From Clostridia bacterium (lineage in GTDB: Bacteria > Bacillota_A > Clostridia > Christensenellales > Aristaeellaceae), in NCBI GenBank assembly GCA_017509065.1, contig JAFWQM010000186.1, positions 1-20,268 on the forward strand: DNA of 20,268 nt, in the 5' to 3' direction. Under the pieces are notes generated by a model. The model was not told where the DNA came from. It did no database searches and saw nothing but the letters and a program-made list of their open reading frames with translations. The translations under genes and the position numbers were made by a program. Positions 1 to 8,967 of this stretch are shown here, one piece after another. Numbering within the stretch: the first letter of the stretch is position 1; every line of letters begins with the position of its first letter.

Positions 1-58
1 AGATCAGCCGAAACGAGCAATCTCCGCATGAATAGCGCCGAGCAACGCGAGGCTGAGG
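1..58. repeat. Partial, diverged copy of the 9410-9651 palindromic repeat
   Basis: Positions 1-23 match 9534-9556, the right arm of the central palindrome of the larger element, at 22 of 23 positions (G instead of A at position 15). Similarity continues more weakly to about 58, with shared blocks such as GCATGAA/CCATGAA and GAGGCTG. The window edge cuts the element, so its left half cannot be seen. The terminal inverted repeat found at the ends of the 9.4-kb copy is not recognisable here, so this copy is either diverged or a relative sharing only the core. Confidence 0.6.
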
Positions 59-62
59 GCGA

Positions 63-211
63 GCAATCCTTGGATTGCCGCCCGAAACCCGCGCTTCCCG
101 AAGGGAATAGCGCGGGGCGTAAGCGGAGTTGCGACGATTGATGCTGCGGGAACGCGGGGGGTATGCAATACCCGCCCGCGTGTTACTGCGACGCAAAAGC
201 TGAGCAGTAAC
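63..211. other. Cluster of four hairpins in non-coding DNA
   Basis: Four consecutive inverted repeats fill the gap before the first gene. 63-69/72-78 is a 7-bp stem with a 2-base loop. 88-99/103-116 is an 8-bp plus 4-bp GC-rich stem with a small bulge. 153-164/168-180 is a 12-bp stem with one bulged base and a GCA loop. 182-189/204-211 is an 8-bp stem. None is followed by a T-run, so they do not read as simple terminators. They may belong to the palindromic repeat family at 1-58, or be structured remnants of another element. No convincing protein is encoded here. Confidence 0.55.
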
Positions 212-240
212 GGATAAACTGGTATTCCATGCAAAAAAGC

Positions 241-268
241 TTGACAGTCCGTCAAATGCTTGTATAAT
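241..268 (+). promoter_or_regulatory. σA-type promoter for the 389-2232 operon
   Basis: TTGACA (241-246) and TATAAT (263-268) are both exact consensus hexamers, separated by 16 bases. Transcription would start near 275. This rules out the TTG at 260 as a translated start for the downstream gene, since it lies inside the promoter. Confidence 0.85.
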
Positions 269-388
269 TTATATGGTAAGGTGATTGCGCCTCACGAAAG
301 AAAGCGGCAGTTTTACCGAAGGAAGGGAGAGAAGCGGAACTTGTTCAGAACGAGCACAAGCCGGGTGGAGCATTGGTGTGATAAGACC

Positions 389-1381
389 ATGAGCGTGATG
401 CGGGAGCGTCAGTTGGAAGCTTGCCAGGACCGCCTGAACCGCTGCCCCAACCAGGGTATTTTCGGAAAACTATGCGCCGATGAAGCACGGGATTTATTCT
501 ATTTGTCTTTTTATTCTCAGGAGATCAAGACGCGCGTACCCGACCAGGACGAGCTGAAACGCCTTGTGCTGGAACGCGCGGAAAAGGAAACCTGCTTTCT
601 TTCCCCGCGGGAGGACGATTTGATCAAGCGTATCCTCATGGGCGGCGGCGAAGCTTTTCTGAATGATTGGGATGAAATCAGCGCGACGGAAGCGCTCATT
701 TCCCGTTTGTGGTGCACGCTGCAGATCATGGATGAGGACAGCGCGCGTGTGTGTCTTGCGCCTGAACTGATCGAGCCCATCACGAAGGCCATGCTGTCCG
801 AAAAATATGCCGAAACGCGGAAGCGGCTGTTCTCCTTTGACGCCACGCTGCACAGCCTGCTGTATCTTTCCGGATTTCTGCACGCTTCCGTGCCGCTCAC
901 GCATTTTCATCAGAGCATGGAAAAGGACACGGACGCCGTGGCCGCGCTGATGATCGCCCGTTATTTGCGCGCTGCGTTTGATTACACCCAGACGCCTGAA
1001 GGCGAGATCCTGCTGCTTCACCCCGGTTTGGCCGATCCCGAGCATTTACTGGTCACGCTTTCCAGGATGCCGCCAACAGAGGTTGCCATCACCCGGGAAA
1101 TGATGCTGGGCGGGCTGAACGGCCTGCTGCCCGAGGAAGTGGCTTCCTGTGAAACCATGCGCGGCGCACTGACCGGGGCCGTCCGGCCGGAATACGACGA
1201 GGAAGAAGCGCTGGAAGATCTGCGCATGATGGCAAAGCAAGGCGCGACGCTTTCGGAGATGCGGGAAGTGATGGAAAGCATGCTGTGCGTGCTGCCCACG
1301 CCCAGGATGGTTCAGGCGCTCACACAGCTTCATCTGCAAACAGTGCGCTGGATCGGAATGCCCCCAGCGGTGCTGAACTGA
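389..1381 (+). CDS. Unrecognised protein, 330 residues, coupled to an RluA-type gene
   Basis: I do not recognise a family. The product looks soluble, rich in charged helical segments, with no signal peptide or membrane span. Cys/His residues are scattered without a clear metal motif. The frame is open upstream to 260, but the promoter at 241-268 restricts the start. Candidates are TTG 341, which has a Shine-Dalgarno-like GGAAGGGAG at 321-329 (11-base spacing), and ATG 389, which has only a weak upstream site. I report the ATG, but 341 is a serious alternative. The stop TGA (1379-1381) overlaps the next start as TGATG, so the two genes are almost certainly co-translated. A link to RNA modification or translation is possible from that neighbour only. 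Confidence 0.75.
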   Translation: MSVMRERQLEACQDRLNRCPNQGIFGKLCADEARDLFYLSFYSQEIKTRVPDQDELKRLVLERAEKETCFLSPREDDLIKRILMGGGEAFLNDWDEISATEALISRLWCTLQIMDEDSARVCLAPELIEPITKAMLSEKYAETRKRLFSFDATLHSLLYLSGFLHASVPLTHFHQSMEKDTDAVAALMIARYLRAAFDYTQTPEGEILLLHPGLADPEHLLVTLSRMPPTEVAITREMMLGGLNGLLPEEVASCETMRGALTGAVRPEYDEEEALEDLRMMAKQGATLSEMREVMESMLCVLPTPRMVQALTQLHLQTVRWIGMPPAVLN

Positions 1382-2232
1382 TGCGCGTGTATGAAGCCGT
1401 CGTTCCGCCGCGCGCGGAAGGGATGCGGCTGGATAAATATGTGGTCCAGGCTTTTTCATTGCTGCCCGCGTGCGTGACCCGTGACGCCTTCACCCGCCGC
1501 GACGTGAAAACGGACGGAAAGCGGGCAAACCGGGAAACGGCTGTTCTGCCGGGACAGACGATTCAGCTTTATACCAGCTTTTTTCCCGAACTGCCGATCG
1601 TATATGAGGATGACCGCATCCTGCTTCTGAACAAACCCGCCGGGATCAGCTGCGACGATGACGCCTGGGGCGGGATGACCGTGCTGTCCCTGATGACAGC
1701 GAGGGCTTCGGGCGCGTATCGCCCGCGGCTCTGCCACCGGCTCGATCATCCGACGTGCGGATTGCTGCTGCTGTGCAAGGATGACGAGAGCGAAGCCGTT
1801 CTGCTGGAAGCTTTCAAAAGCCGCGCACTCGACAAAAAGTATCAATGCCTTGTGCGCGGAGAAATGCGGCCTCCCGCCGCTTTGAAAGAAGCTTATCTGG
1901 TCAAGGACGCTGAAAAAGCGCTGGTGCGCGTCGTGACGCATGAAACGCCCGGTGCGCTGCCCATCGCCACACAGTACGAAACGATAACGTTTGACGGCGA
2001 AATATCGCGCCTGCGGGTCACGCTGCTCACAGGCCGCACCCACCAGATCCGGGCGCACATGGCATTCCTCTCCCACCCGATTTTAGGCGACGATAAGTAC
2101 GGCGACCGGGCATTCAACAGACGGTATAAGACCGCTTCGCTCCGCCTCTGCGCCACAGAACTGACGCTCCGCGCGGGCGGGTGTCTTGCCTATCTGGACG
2201 GAAAAACTTTTACAATCGACCCGCCGTTTTGA
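1381..2232 (+). CDS. RluA-family pseudouridine synthase
   Basis: Predicted to convert specific uridines in rRNA or tRNA to pseudouridine in the cytoplasm. The 283-residue length fits the RluA/RluC/RluD family. An N-terminal S4-like RNA-binding segment (about residues 12-62, from MRLDKYV) precedes the catalytic domain. The signature CHRLDHPTCGLLLL at 118-131 carries the catalytic aspartate at D122; the family usually has HRLDxxTSG, and here the serine is cysteine. Further family blocks are VYEDDRILLLNKPAG (74-88), LLTGRTHQIRAHMA, and HPILGDDKYG. The ATG at 1381 overlaps the previous stop by one base (TGATG), which decides the start over the longer open frame beginning at 1285. The exact target base cannot be told from sequence. 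A terminator follows 14 bases after the stop. Confidence 0.93.
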   Translation: MRVYEAVVPPRAEGMRLDKYVVQAFSLLPACVTRDAFTRRDVKTDGKRANRETAVLPGQTIQLYTSFFPELPIVYEDDRILLLNKPAGISCDDDAWGGMTVLSLMTARASGAYRPRLCHRLDHPTCGLLLLCKDDESEAVLLEAFKSRALDKKYQCLVRGEMRPPAALKEAYLVKDAEKALVRVVTHETPGALPIATQYETITFDGEISRLRVTLLTGRTHQIRAHMAFLSHPILGDDKYGDRAFNRRYKTASLRLCATELTLRAGGCLAYLDGKTFTIDPPF

Positions 2233-2245
2233 CCGCGCGAAAAGA

Positions 2246-2276
2246 GCTGTCCGCTTGACTGGGACAGCCCTTTTTT
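2246..2276. terminator. Intrinsic terminator between convergent genes
   Basis: GCTGTCC (2246-2252) pairs with GGACAGC (2262-2268) around a 9-base loop, followed by TTTTTT (2271-2276) on the plus strand. The minus strand reads the same stem followed by TCTTTTC, so it may also end the long minus-strand operon, whose last stop codon (2275-2277) abuts it. Confidence 0.85.
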
Positions 2277-2544
2277 ATTGTTTTTTTTCTTTTTCAGGTG
2301 CATCTTCCATCTGATCCCACGCGGCGTATTTCAGCGTGTCGCCGTCGTCGCCGCGGGCGTAGGAAACTGTGAGAAACGCGTCAATGGGCGACGTGACCGG
2401 GTTCTTCCGTCCCGGCAGCCGATAGGTGACGCTTTCCCCATCAAAGGCTGTTACCCGGATGTTTTTATACTGCATCGTGTCCGCGAACAGCGCTTTCACC
2501 GGACAGCCATGCCGGAGGGAATACAGCAGAAAACGGCGCACCAT
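2275..2544 (-). CDS. Small unrecognised protein, 89 residues, last gene of the operon
   Basis: No family recognised. The start ATG at 2544 has an AGGGGAG Shine-Dalgarno about 8 bases upstream and lies two bases after the upstream TGA (2547-2549), suggesting coupled translation. An in-frame TTG at 2550 is possible but less likely. The N-terminus is basic (MVRRFLLYSLRHG). The middle contains alternating hydrophobic stretches, as in a small beta-rich domain (for example NIRVTAFDGESVTYRLPG). The tail is highly charged (EKEKKQ). No membrane span or signal is evident. It follows the frameshifted membrane gene. Confidence 0.7.
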   Translation of the reverse strand: MVRRFLLYSLRHGCPVKALFADTMQYKNIRVTAFDGESVTYRLPGRKNPVTSPIDAFLTVSYARGDDGDTLKYAAWDQMEDAPEKEKKQ

Positions 2545-2546
2545 GG

Positions 2547-4585
2547 TCAAACTCCCCTGACAGAATAAATCACGATGCCACGATAATCGCTCTCATAAAT
2601 GACCCGGAACAGCCGGTCCAGCGCCGCCTGATCGATCGCGTACCGCGAGCGTTCGTTGTTGCTTACCAGGATATAATCTACCCCGTATTTTTCCAGCACG
2701 TCCTGATTGTTTTCAGGGGCTTCGTAAAAGCGCCGGATGTCGTTCTTGCGCGCATCGTTTCGGAAGCCGTGATAATACAGCCAGGTATCGGGGCCGCAGA
2801 CGATGTTCCGCCCGGTCAGGCTGCTGACGAAATTGATATGCCAGTCGCTGTCGGTGAGGAACATGGCGTGCTGATCGGTGTTCTCTTCCACGAAGGCCGC
2901 AGCTTCCACCGCTTCCTTGGAGAACATCTCATAGTCGCTCTTCCATTCCCGAGCCACAGCGAGAAAACCCGTGGAAAAGCAAACGACGGCGCACAGTGCG
3001 GCGAGGACTTTTTTGGCCCGCAGGCCCGTCAGCCGTCCCAGCAGCTCCAGACCGTAATCCGCCGCGATCACAGCGCAGAGCATGTACCAAATGTAAAAAA
3101 GTTTATTGTTGTCGTAATCGTTGGGCTGAAACTGCACAAACTCGGCAACCAGGAAAATCACGAACGCGCCGCAGGCGATGAAGCAGCACTTTCATTTTTT
3201 TCCAGCAGCGACAGCAGGATCAGCAGGAAGGGCAGGCCGATGTTTTTGAGATAAAACCATAGATAGCCGTCCCGCAGGCCGTTCCCGGTGTTATTGACCC
3301 AATTGAAATGAATCCGGAGGAAGCCTGAATTCCCCATTGCCTGGTTAAACGTCCAGGTGAAGAGCTGCGGCGCGGCGACGGCAACGGCAATCAGACCGTA
3401 TGCGGCCCAGAACAGCAGAGCGCTTTTCATATGATGGCGCGCCGTCACCAGGTCATAAACCAGCCAGCCAGCGCTCATCAGGCCAAGCGCGAGGAAGCAG
3501 TGGGTGTTCATCATAGGCAGCATGCCTGCCCACAGGCCCAGCACTGCGCCCTGCCGCCAGTCCATTTCCCGCTTGTGCCAGACTGCCGTGGGCCCGTTGG
3601 CACCGTCTATCAGTTCCATGCCCCAGGGCGTTTCAGGCCGCAGGGCGTCATAGAGAAGGTAAATACAGGGAATCACCTCGCACCATCCCGCGAGCGTCGT
3701 CCGCTGCGGCACCATCATATCCACGATCACGTTGCTCCAGCGCAGGTTATAGGTGCCGAATTCCGCGTGGTTGGCGGGGGTCTGATACCAGCCGTTCAGC
3801 ACGTGCTGTATGCGCTGCCACAGGCCGGACGCGCTCTGCAACTCATTGCTGCCGACCGATCCCAAAGCCGCGCCCTGCATATCCACCAGATAGAAAAAGC
3901 CGAGCCCGCCATTCAGGAAAAAGAACAGCGCCGCCAGCGCCGCGCCTTTCCGGGTATCGGCCATGCGCTCCGCCAGGATGCAGTAGCCGCCGAAAACGAG
4001 GGCTGTCATGGCGATGCCCGGAATGAGGATCGACGCGCGCAAGGAGCAGCCTAACAGCATGAAGCTGGTGGACAGGGAATCAGCCAGAAAAGGATAAGCC
4101 AGCAGTTCTCCCGGCAGAATGTTGTAATCCGCCGGGAAGGAAGCGTTGCGCAGGCTGGAAATGATCGCCATATGCAGCGGCAAGTCGCCGTAGGTGCTTT
4201 GCCCCACGTGCAGCGTGCCGTCGGCTGCGGGGCGGATGGTATGCGTCCATTGCAGGTAAACGCCTGCGACCGTCAGCGGCAGGGCGACAAAAAGGAGCAG
4301 CTTCAAAAGCCGCGCGTCGCGCTCGCTCCAGGCGGCCCACTGGCTTTTGTCCCGCGTGAAATATGCTGCGCAGGACAGCAGGATCAGCACAAGCATCGCC
4401 GCCACGTGAGAAACAAAAGAAAAGTCCCACACAAAGGCGAACAGCGCGGGCAGCCACATCATCAGCGCGATTCCCAGGCATGCGCCCAGCCAGCAGCGAA
4501 CCACCACAGGCTTTCTGGGGAACAGGGCGAACGTGATGATCATCCCGCAGAAAAGAAACAGAATAAAATACGCAATGGCCAGCAT
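2547..4585 (-). pseudogene. Large polytopic membrane protein, possibly GT-C-like, split by one frameshift
   Basis: Two reading frames make one gene. The first (4585 down to 3158, 475 residues) has about ten hydrophobic spans, starting with MLAIAYFILFLFCGMIITFA, and a YGDLPLHMAI block after the early spans that resembles the acidic loop motif of GT-C-type membrane glycosyltransferases. The second (3161 down to 2547) continues with VIFLVAEFVQFQPNDYDNNK and a soluble C-terminal domain. Adding one A to the short A-run read on the minus strand (plus positions 3190-3192, TTT to TTTT) rejoins them as EKNEKCCFIACGAFVIFLVAEF, which makes sense as a membrane span. ATG 4585 has a CGGAGGT site about 7 bases upstream and lies 15 bases after ligA. 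The glycosyltransferase assignment is inference; I am more sure of a cell-envelope membrane protein. An intact gene with a base miscalled is equally possible. Confidence 0.75.
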
Positions 4586-4600
4586 AGCGACCTCCGATTA

Positions 4601-6583
4601 TCAGTTTTCCGGTCCATCAGCCATCTTTCTCAGTTCAGCCTCCGAAATCACGGGAATGCCAAGCGACTGCGCTTTGGTCAGCTTGCTTCCGGCATTTTCT
4701 CCCGCCACCACGTATGCGGTTTTTTTGCTGACCGAGCCCGTCGCAATGCCCCCATTTTCGCGGATAAAGGCTTCCGCTTCCTGACGGGAGAAGGTCGGCA
4801 GCGTGCCGGTGACGACCATCGTAAGGCCGGTGAACGCGCCGCCCTGCTTTTTCGCTTCGCCCTGGGGCGATACGCCTGCGGCAAGGAGCCGATCGACCAT
4901 GCGGTTATTCTCCGGGAAGGAGAAAAAGTCGATTACGCTCTGGGCCACGATCTCCCCCACGTCATCCATGGCGACGAGCTGTTCCATCGTAGCATGGCGC
5001 ACGCCGTCCAGCGTGCCGAACGCGGCGGACAGATCCCGCGCCGTGCGGCGGCCGATATTCGGGATACCGATAGCCAGGAGGAAACGGGAAAGCGGGCAAT
5101 GCTTGCTGTCCTCCAGGGCATTGATCAGGTTCTGGGCCCGCTTATCCTGAAAGCCGTCCAGCGCCTGCAATTGATCCACGGTCAGGTGATACAGATCGGC
5201 GGCGTCCCGAATGCCCAGCGCGTCGTACAGCAGCCTGGCTGTCTTTTCGGAAAAACCGGTGATGTCCATGGCGTCGCGGGAGCCGAAGTGCGCCAGCCTG
5301 GCAACAGCCTGCGGGCGGCAGGTTTCCCGGTTCAGGCAGTAGAGATGCGCCCCGCGCCAGGTGAGCGGCCCGCCACAGGCAGGGCAGGTTTCCGGCGTCA
5401 GGATAGGCTTTCCTTCGACGCCGTCCTCTACACAGCCCAATATCTCCGGAATCACGTCGTTGGAGCGGCGGATCCAGACCGTGCAGCCCAGCGTCAGCTT
5501 CTTGCGCTGGATGTCCCTGGCGTTGTTCAGCGTCGCTTTCTTCACCGTGACCCCGGCAAAGTCCACGGGGGACACGTGGGCCAGCGGCGTCAGCTTGCCG
5601 GTTCGTCCCAGCTCCCAGGTGACTTTTTCCAGGGTGGCGGTGTTTTCCTCCGCGGCAAATTTATACGCTACCGCCCAGCGCGGAAATTTGTCGGTAAAGC
5701 CCATAGCGGCCCGCGTTTTCTGATCCATCACCTTGATCACGGCCCCGTCGATCAGGAAATCCAGGCTGGGCCGCTGTTCCTCGATGGCGCGGATGAGCGA
5801 AATCACGCCATCCCTGCTGTTGGATGTTTCAAAGTACGGGCTGACCGGGAAGCCCTGGTCTTTGATGAATTTGATCATCCCGACCTGATCATCGTAGGGC
5901 GGGTTTTCAATGGTGCCCACCTGATAAAAGAACGCGGACAGATTGCGGCTGGCGGTCACGGCGGGGTCCAGATTGCGCAGCGCCCCGGCCGCGGCGTTCC
6001 GGGCGTTTTTGAGCGGTTCGGCGGCGGTTTTGTTGTAGGCTTCCAGCGCGCTCAGGCGCATGATGCATTCTCCCTGAATCTCCATCGTCCCTTTCCAGGG
6101 AATCGAAAGCGGAACGCCTTTCACCGTCCGGGCCTGAGGCAGAATGGCCTCCCCCACCTCGCCGTCGCCTCGCGTGGCGGCTTCGGAAAGGATACCGTTT
6201 TCATAGGTCAGGTTCAGGGTGAGCCCGTCGAACTTGTATTCCACGCCATAACTGAGCGGCGGCAGCGAACCGTCCTGCGCCCAGAGCTTTTCCGTACGGT
6301 CAAACCAAGCGTTCAATTCTTCCTCGCTCTGCGCCTTGTTCATGCTCCACAGGCGGGTGATGTGGCGGTGCTGGGTGAACGTGGCAAGCGGCGCGCCGCC
6401 AACACGATGCGTAGGTGAATCCGGCAGCACCGTGCCCGTTTCTTTTTCCATGGCGAGCAGCTGGTTATACAGCGCGTCCCACTCCGCGTCGGATATGGAG
6501 GGATTGTCCAGCACATAGTATTCATGGGCGGTTTTATTCAGGTAGTCCACTAAGGAGCGCATATCGGAAAAGGATTTGGGCAT
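4601..6583 (-). CDS. ligA: NAD-dependent DNA ligase LigA
   Basis: Seals nicks in DNA during replication and repair using NAD as adenylate donor. The 660 residues match the normal LigA length. The domain order is complete: N-terminal Ia domain with an EYYVLDNPSISDAEWDALY-type block; adenylation domain with VEYKFDG and the adenylated lysine at K117; an OB-fold region with the GRTGKLTPLAHVSPV block; four cysteines of the zinc finger (CPAC, then C and C in YCLNRETC); helix-hairpin-helix repeats; and a C-terminal BRCT domain (from GGAFTGLTMVVTGTLP). The start ATG at 6583 has AGGAGG 7 bases upstream. A longer in-frame start (ATG 6652) overlaps the pcrA stop and would translate through the intergenic hairpin. 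pcrA-ligA adjacency is common in Firmicutes. Confidence 0.97.
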   Translation of the reverse strand: MPKSFSDMRSLVDYLNKTAHEYYVLDNPSISDAEWDALYNQLLAMEKETGTVLPDSPTHRVGGAPLATFTQHRHITRLWSMNKAQSEEELNAWFDRTEKLWAQDGSLPPLSYGVEYKFDGLTLNLTYENGILSEAATRGDGEVGEAILPQARTVKGVPLSIPWKGTMEIQGECIMRLSALEAYNKTAAEPLKNARNAAAGALRNLDPAVTASRNLSAFFYQVGTIENPPYDDQVGMIKFIKDQGFPVSPYFETSNSRDGVISLIRAIEEQRPSLDFLIDGAVIKVMDQKTRAAMGFTDKFPRWAVAYKFAAEENTATLEKVTWELGRTGKLTPLAHVSPVDFAGVTVKKATLNNARDIQRKKLTLGCTVWIRRSNDVIPEILGCVEDGVEGKPILTPETCPACGGPLTWRGAHLYCLNRETCRPQAVARLAHFGSRDAMDITGFSEKTARLLYDALGIRDAADLYHLTVDQLQALDGFQDKRAQNLINALEDSKHCPLSRFLLAIGIPNIGRRTARDLSAAFGTLDGVRHATMEQLVAMDDVGEIVAQSVIDFFSFPENNRMVDRLLAAGVSPQGEAKKQGGAFTGLTMVVTGTLPTFSRQEAEAFIRENGGIATGSVSKKTAYVVAGENAGSKLTKAQSLGIPVISEAELRKMADGPEN

Positions 6584-6602
6584 GGGATGTCCTCCTGTGT
6601 TT

Positions 6603-6641
6603 AAAAAGGAGCCAAAAGCCCCTTTGCACAGGGCTTTTGGC
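6603..6641 (-). terminator. Terminator-like hairpin between pcrA and ligA
   Basis: A perfect 11-bp stem (6611-6621 with 6631-6641) around a 9-base loop is followed on the minus strand by TCC and five T (6607-6603). It lies 8 bases after the pcrA stop. Only 6 bases separate its T-run from the ligA Shine-Dalgarno (6596-6591). It can end pcrA transcripts or attenuate read-through into ligA. Confidence 0.8.
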
Positions 6642-6648
6642 GTTTGTG

Positions 6649-8967
6649 TCATTCGTCGATCTTTACGATCGGAGCGATGGAAAGGGAGAATTCCTTGGTG
6701 CCGTAGGCGGTAAAGGCGATCTGGATACGCGCGTCCGCGCCGGAGCCGCGCACAGCCTGCACGGTGCCTTCACCGAACTTCCGATGGAGCACATGGTCGC
6801 CTGGATGAAACAGGTTTTTCATCGCGCTTTGCGTGTTTTCCCGCGCGGGTGAAGGCACGAATCCTTTTTTCACGCCGGGAATATTCAGGCTGGGCTTCCC
6901 GGCGGATGAAAAGGTATAGCTGCTCATCGCGGTGCGTCCACCGGCGGCCATACCAGGCGTGCCGAAGCTTAAATTCCGAGGCCTGTCCCGCTGGGAAACG
7001 GACGCCGATCTTGAGGGCTCGGGAGCGAAACCGCTGTTCCGGGTGGCGTTCGCCCATTCGTCCAGCATGAGGCGCTCCGGAATCTCCCGGATGAAGGGGG
7101 AAGGCGGATTATGGGTGACCTGGTTGTAGATCGTGCGCCTGCGGGAAAAGGAAAGGAACAGAATCTTCCGCGCCCGCGTCATCCCCACGTAGCAGAGGCG
7201 GCGCTCCTCCTCCATTTTGTCCTCGTCCAGCTGGGAGCGCATGGAGGGAAAGATCCCTTCCTCCATGCCGCTCATGAACACGGCGTCGTATTCCAGGCCC
7301 TTGGCGCTGTGGAGGGTCATGAGGGTCACGTACTGCGGCGCGTCCTCCTGTCCGTCGAGATCAGTGACCAGCGACACGTTTTCCAGAAACGCTTCGAGCG
7401 TTTTGTCGTCGCTCTGCATTTCAAATTCCTTCGCTGCTGCGGCGAATTCCAGCAGGTTTTCCAGCCGCGTCCGGGCTTCGTCGCTGCCGTCTGTTTCAAA
7501 CTGCGCTTTCAGCCCGGTTTCCTCCAGCATGGTGGTCACCAGTTCGGACAGCGGCAGCGTTTCCTTCAGTGCTGTCAGCTTCATCATCAGCAGTGCGAAA
7601 TCGCCGATGCATTTCCGCGGGCGAGAGGAAAGCGTTTCCGGCGGGTCGGAAAGCACGGAATAAAGGGGCAGCTCCTCGCGCTTTGCGTATTCCTGCAGCG
7701 TCGCCACGGTGGCGTCGCCGATGGAGCGCTTGGGCGTGTTGATGATGCGCACGAGTGACACATCGTCCGCGGGATTCACGATGACGCGAAGGTACGCCAG
7801 CGCGTCGCGCACTTCCTTGCGGTCATAGAACCGGGTGCCGCCGAACACCTTATAGGGGATGCCCGCGCGGGTGAGCATTTCTTCGATCACACGGCTGAGG
7901 CTGTGGTTTCGGTACAGCACCGCCATTTGCGCGTAAGGCATTTGCCCCTGACGGAGGCGCTTGATCCTTTCGCACAGCCAGGCGGCTTCCTCCCGTTCGT
8001 CCCCTGCGCTGTATAAATGAATCTTTTCCCCCGGGTCCGCGTCCGTCCAGAGCGTTTTTTCCTTGCGGCCCACGTTGTGGGCAATCACCTGGTTGGCCGC
8101 GTCCAGGATGTTGGCGGTGGAACGGTAATTCTGTTCCAGCTTGATCACTTGGGTGTCGGGATAATCCTGCTCGAAATCCAGGATGTTGCGGATGTCCGCG
8201 CCGCGCCAGCCATAAATCGACTGGTCGTCGTCCCCCACCACACACAGGTTCCGGCTTTCTTCCGTAAGCAGACGCACAAAATTGTACTGGGCGGCGTTTG
8301 TGTCCTGATATTCGTCCACCAGCACGTACTGGAACCGCTGACGGTAATAATCCAATACCGGCGGATGATCGACGAACAGCTGCAGCGTGCGAAGCAGCAG
8401 GTCGTCAAAGTCGAGAGCATTGGCGGAGCGGAGGCGTTCCTCATAGTAAGAAAACAGGTCGTGGAACTGCTGGCTTTGATAATCCTTCAAAGATTCCTGA
8501 AACCATTCGTCAGGGGTGAGCATTCTGTTTTTCGCCCTGGAAATCCGCGCCCGCAATTCCTTGGGCTGCGAGCGGCTTTCATCCATGCCCAGGGCTTTTA
8601 AGCCATCCTTGATCACCCGAAGCTGGTCGTCGTCGTCGTAAATGGTGAAAGAGCGTTTGTAGCCGAGCTTTTCAATATCGCGCCGCAGGATGCGCACGCA
8701 GGTGGAGTGGAACGTGCCAAGCCACATATCCTGCGCTTCTTCGCCCACCAGCCTCTCCACGCGCTCCCGCATTTCCCGGGCGGCTTTGTTGGTAAAGGTC
8801 AGGCCCAGAATGTGCCAGGGCTTCACGCCGTGATCGATGAGGTTGGCAATACGGTAAGTAAGCGTCCGGGTTTTGCCACTGCCGGCCCCGGCCAGGATCA
8901 GCACGGGCCCATGCAGCGTTTCGGCCGCTTGCTTCTGCATCGGATTGAGTGCGGATAAATCCATCAT
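6649..8967 (-). CDS. pcrA: PcrA/UvrD-type ATP-dependent 3'-5' DNA helicase
   Basis: Superfamily 1A helicase acting in DNA repair, rolling-circle replication and removal of RecA filaments. 772 residues, the usual PcrA size. Motifs appear in the right order: Q-motif region LNPMQKQAAE; Walker A AGAGSGKT (26-33); GTFHS; Walker B VDEYQDTN (about 217-224); QSIYGWRGAD; LEQNYRST; TLHSAKGLEYDAVF; and YVGMTRAR. The C-terminal NLFHPGDHVLHRKFGEG block starts the Tudor-like domain that binds RNA polymerase in PcrA. Two adjacent ATG codons (8967, 8964) lie downstream of an AGGGGA site. The first overlaps the upstream stop as ATGA, the second as TGATG, so coupling holds either way. It is followed by a terminator-like hairpin and ligA. 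Confidence 0.97.
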   Translation of the reverse strand: MMDLSALNPMQKQAAETLHGPVLILAGAGSGKTRTLTYRIANLIDHGVKPWHILGLTFTNKAAREMRERVERLVGEEAQDMWLGTFHSTCVRILRRDIEKLGYKRSFTIYDDDDQLRVIKDGLKALGMDESRSQPKELRARISRAKNRMLTPDEWFQESLKDYQSQQFHDLFSYYEERLRSANALDFDDLLLRTLQLFVDHPPVLDYYRQRFQYVLVDEYQDTNAAQYNFVRLLTEESRNLCVVGDDDQSIYGWRGADIRNILDFEQDYPDTQVIKLEQNYRSTANILDAANQVIAHNVGRKEKTLWTDADPGEKIHLYSAGDEREEAAWLCERIKRLRQGQMPYAQMAVLYRNHSLSRVIEEMLTRAGIPYKVFGGTRFYDRKEVRDALAYLRVIVNPADDVSLVRIINTPKRSIGDATVATLQEYAKREELPLYSVLSDPPETLSSRPRKCIGDFALLMMKLTALKETLPLSELVTTMLEETGLKAQFETDGSDEARTRLENLLEFAAAAKEFEMQSDDKTLEAFLENVSLVTDLDGQEDAPQYVTLMTLHSAKGLEYDAVFMSGMEEGIFPSMRSQLDEDKMEEERRLCYVGMTRARKILFLSFSRRRTIYNQVTHNPPSPFIREIPERLMLDEWANATRNSGFAPEPSRSASVSQRDRPRNLSFGTPGMAAGGRTAMSSYTFSSAGKPSLNIPGVKKGFVPSPARENTQSAMKNLFHPGDHVLHRKFGEGTVQAVRGSGADARIQIAFTAYGTKEFSLSIAPIVKIDE

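Noticed and set aside
4..255. 83-residue minus-strand frame at the left edge
   Set aside because: It spans the hairpin cluster and repeat copy, has no Shine-Dalgarno, and its composition follows the structured DNA.
3150..3205. Programmed frameshift at the A7 run in the membrane gene
   Set aside because: A -1 shift at the A-AAA-AAT heptamer meets TGA at once, and +1 enters a third frame unlike the C-terminal part. The needed shift lies a few bases later, at a non-slippery site.
4172..6418. Very long open frame on the plus strand opposite ligA and the membrane gene
   Set aside because: It mirrors the high-GC codon pattern of ligA, has low-complexity Gly/Arg/Gln-rich translation, no domain and no RBS, and crosses two real genes.
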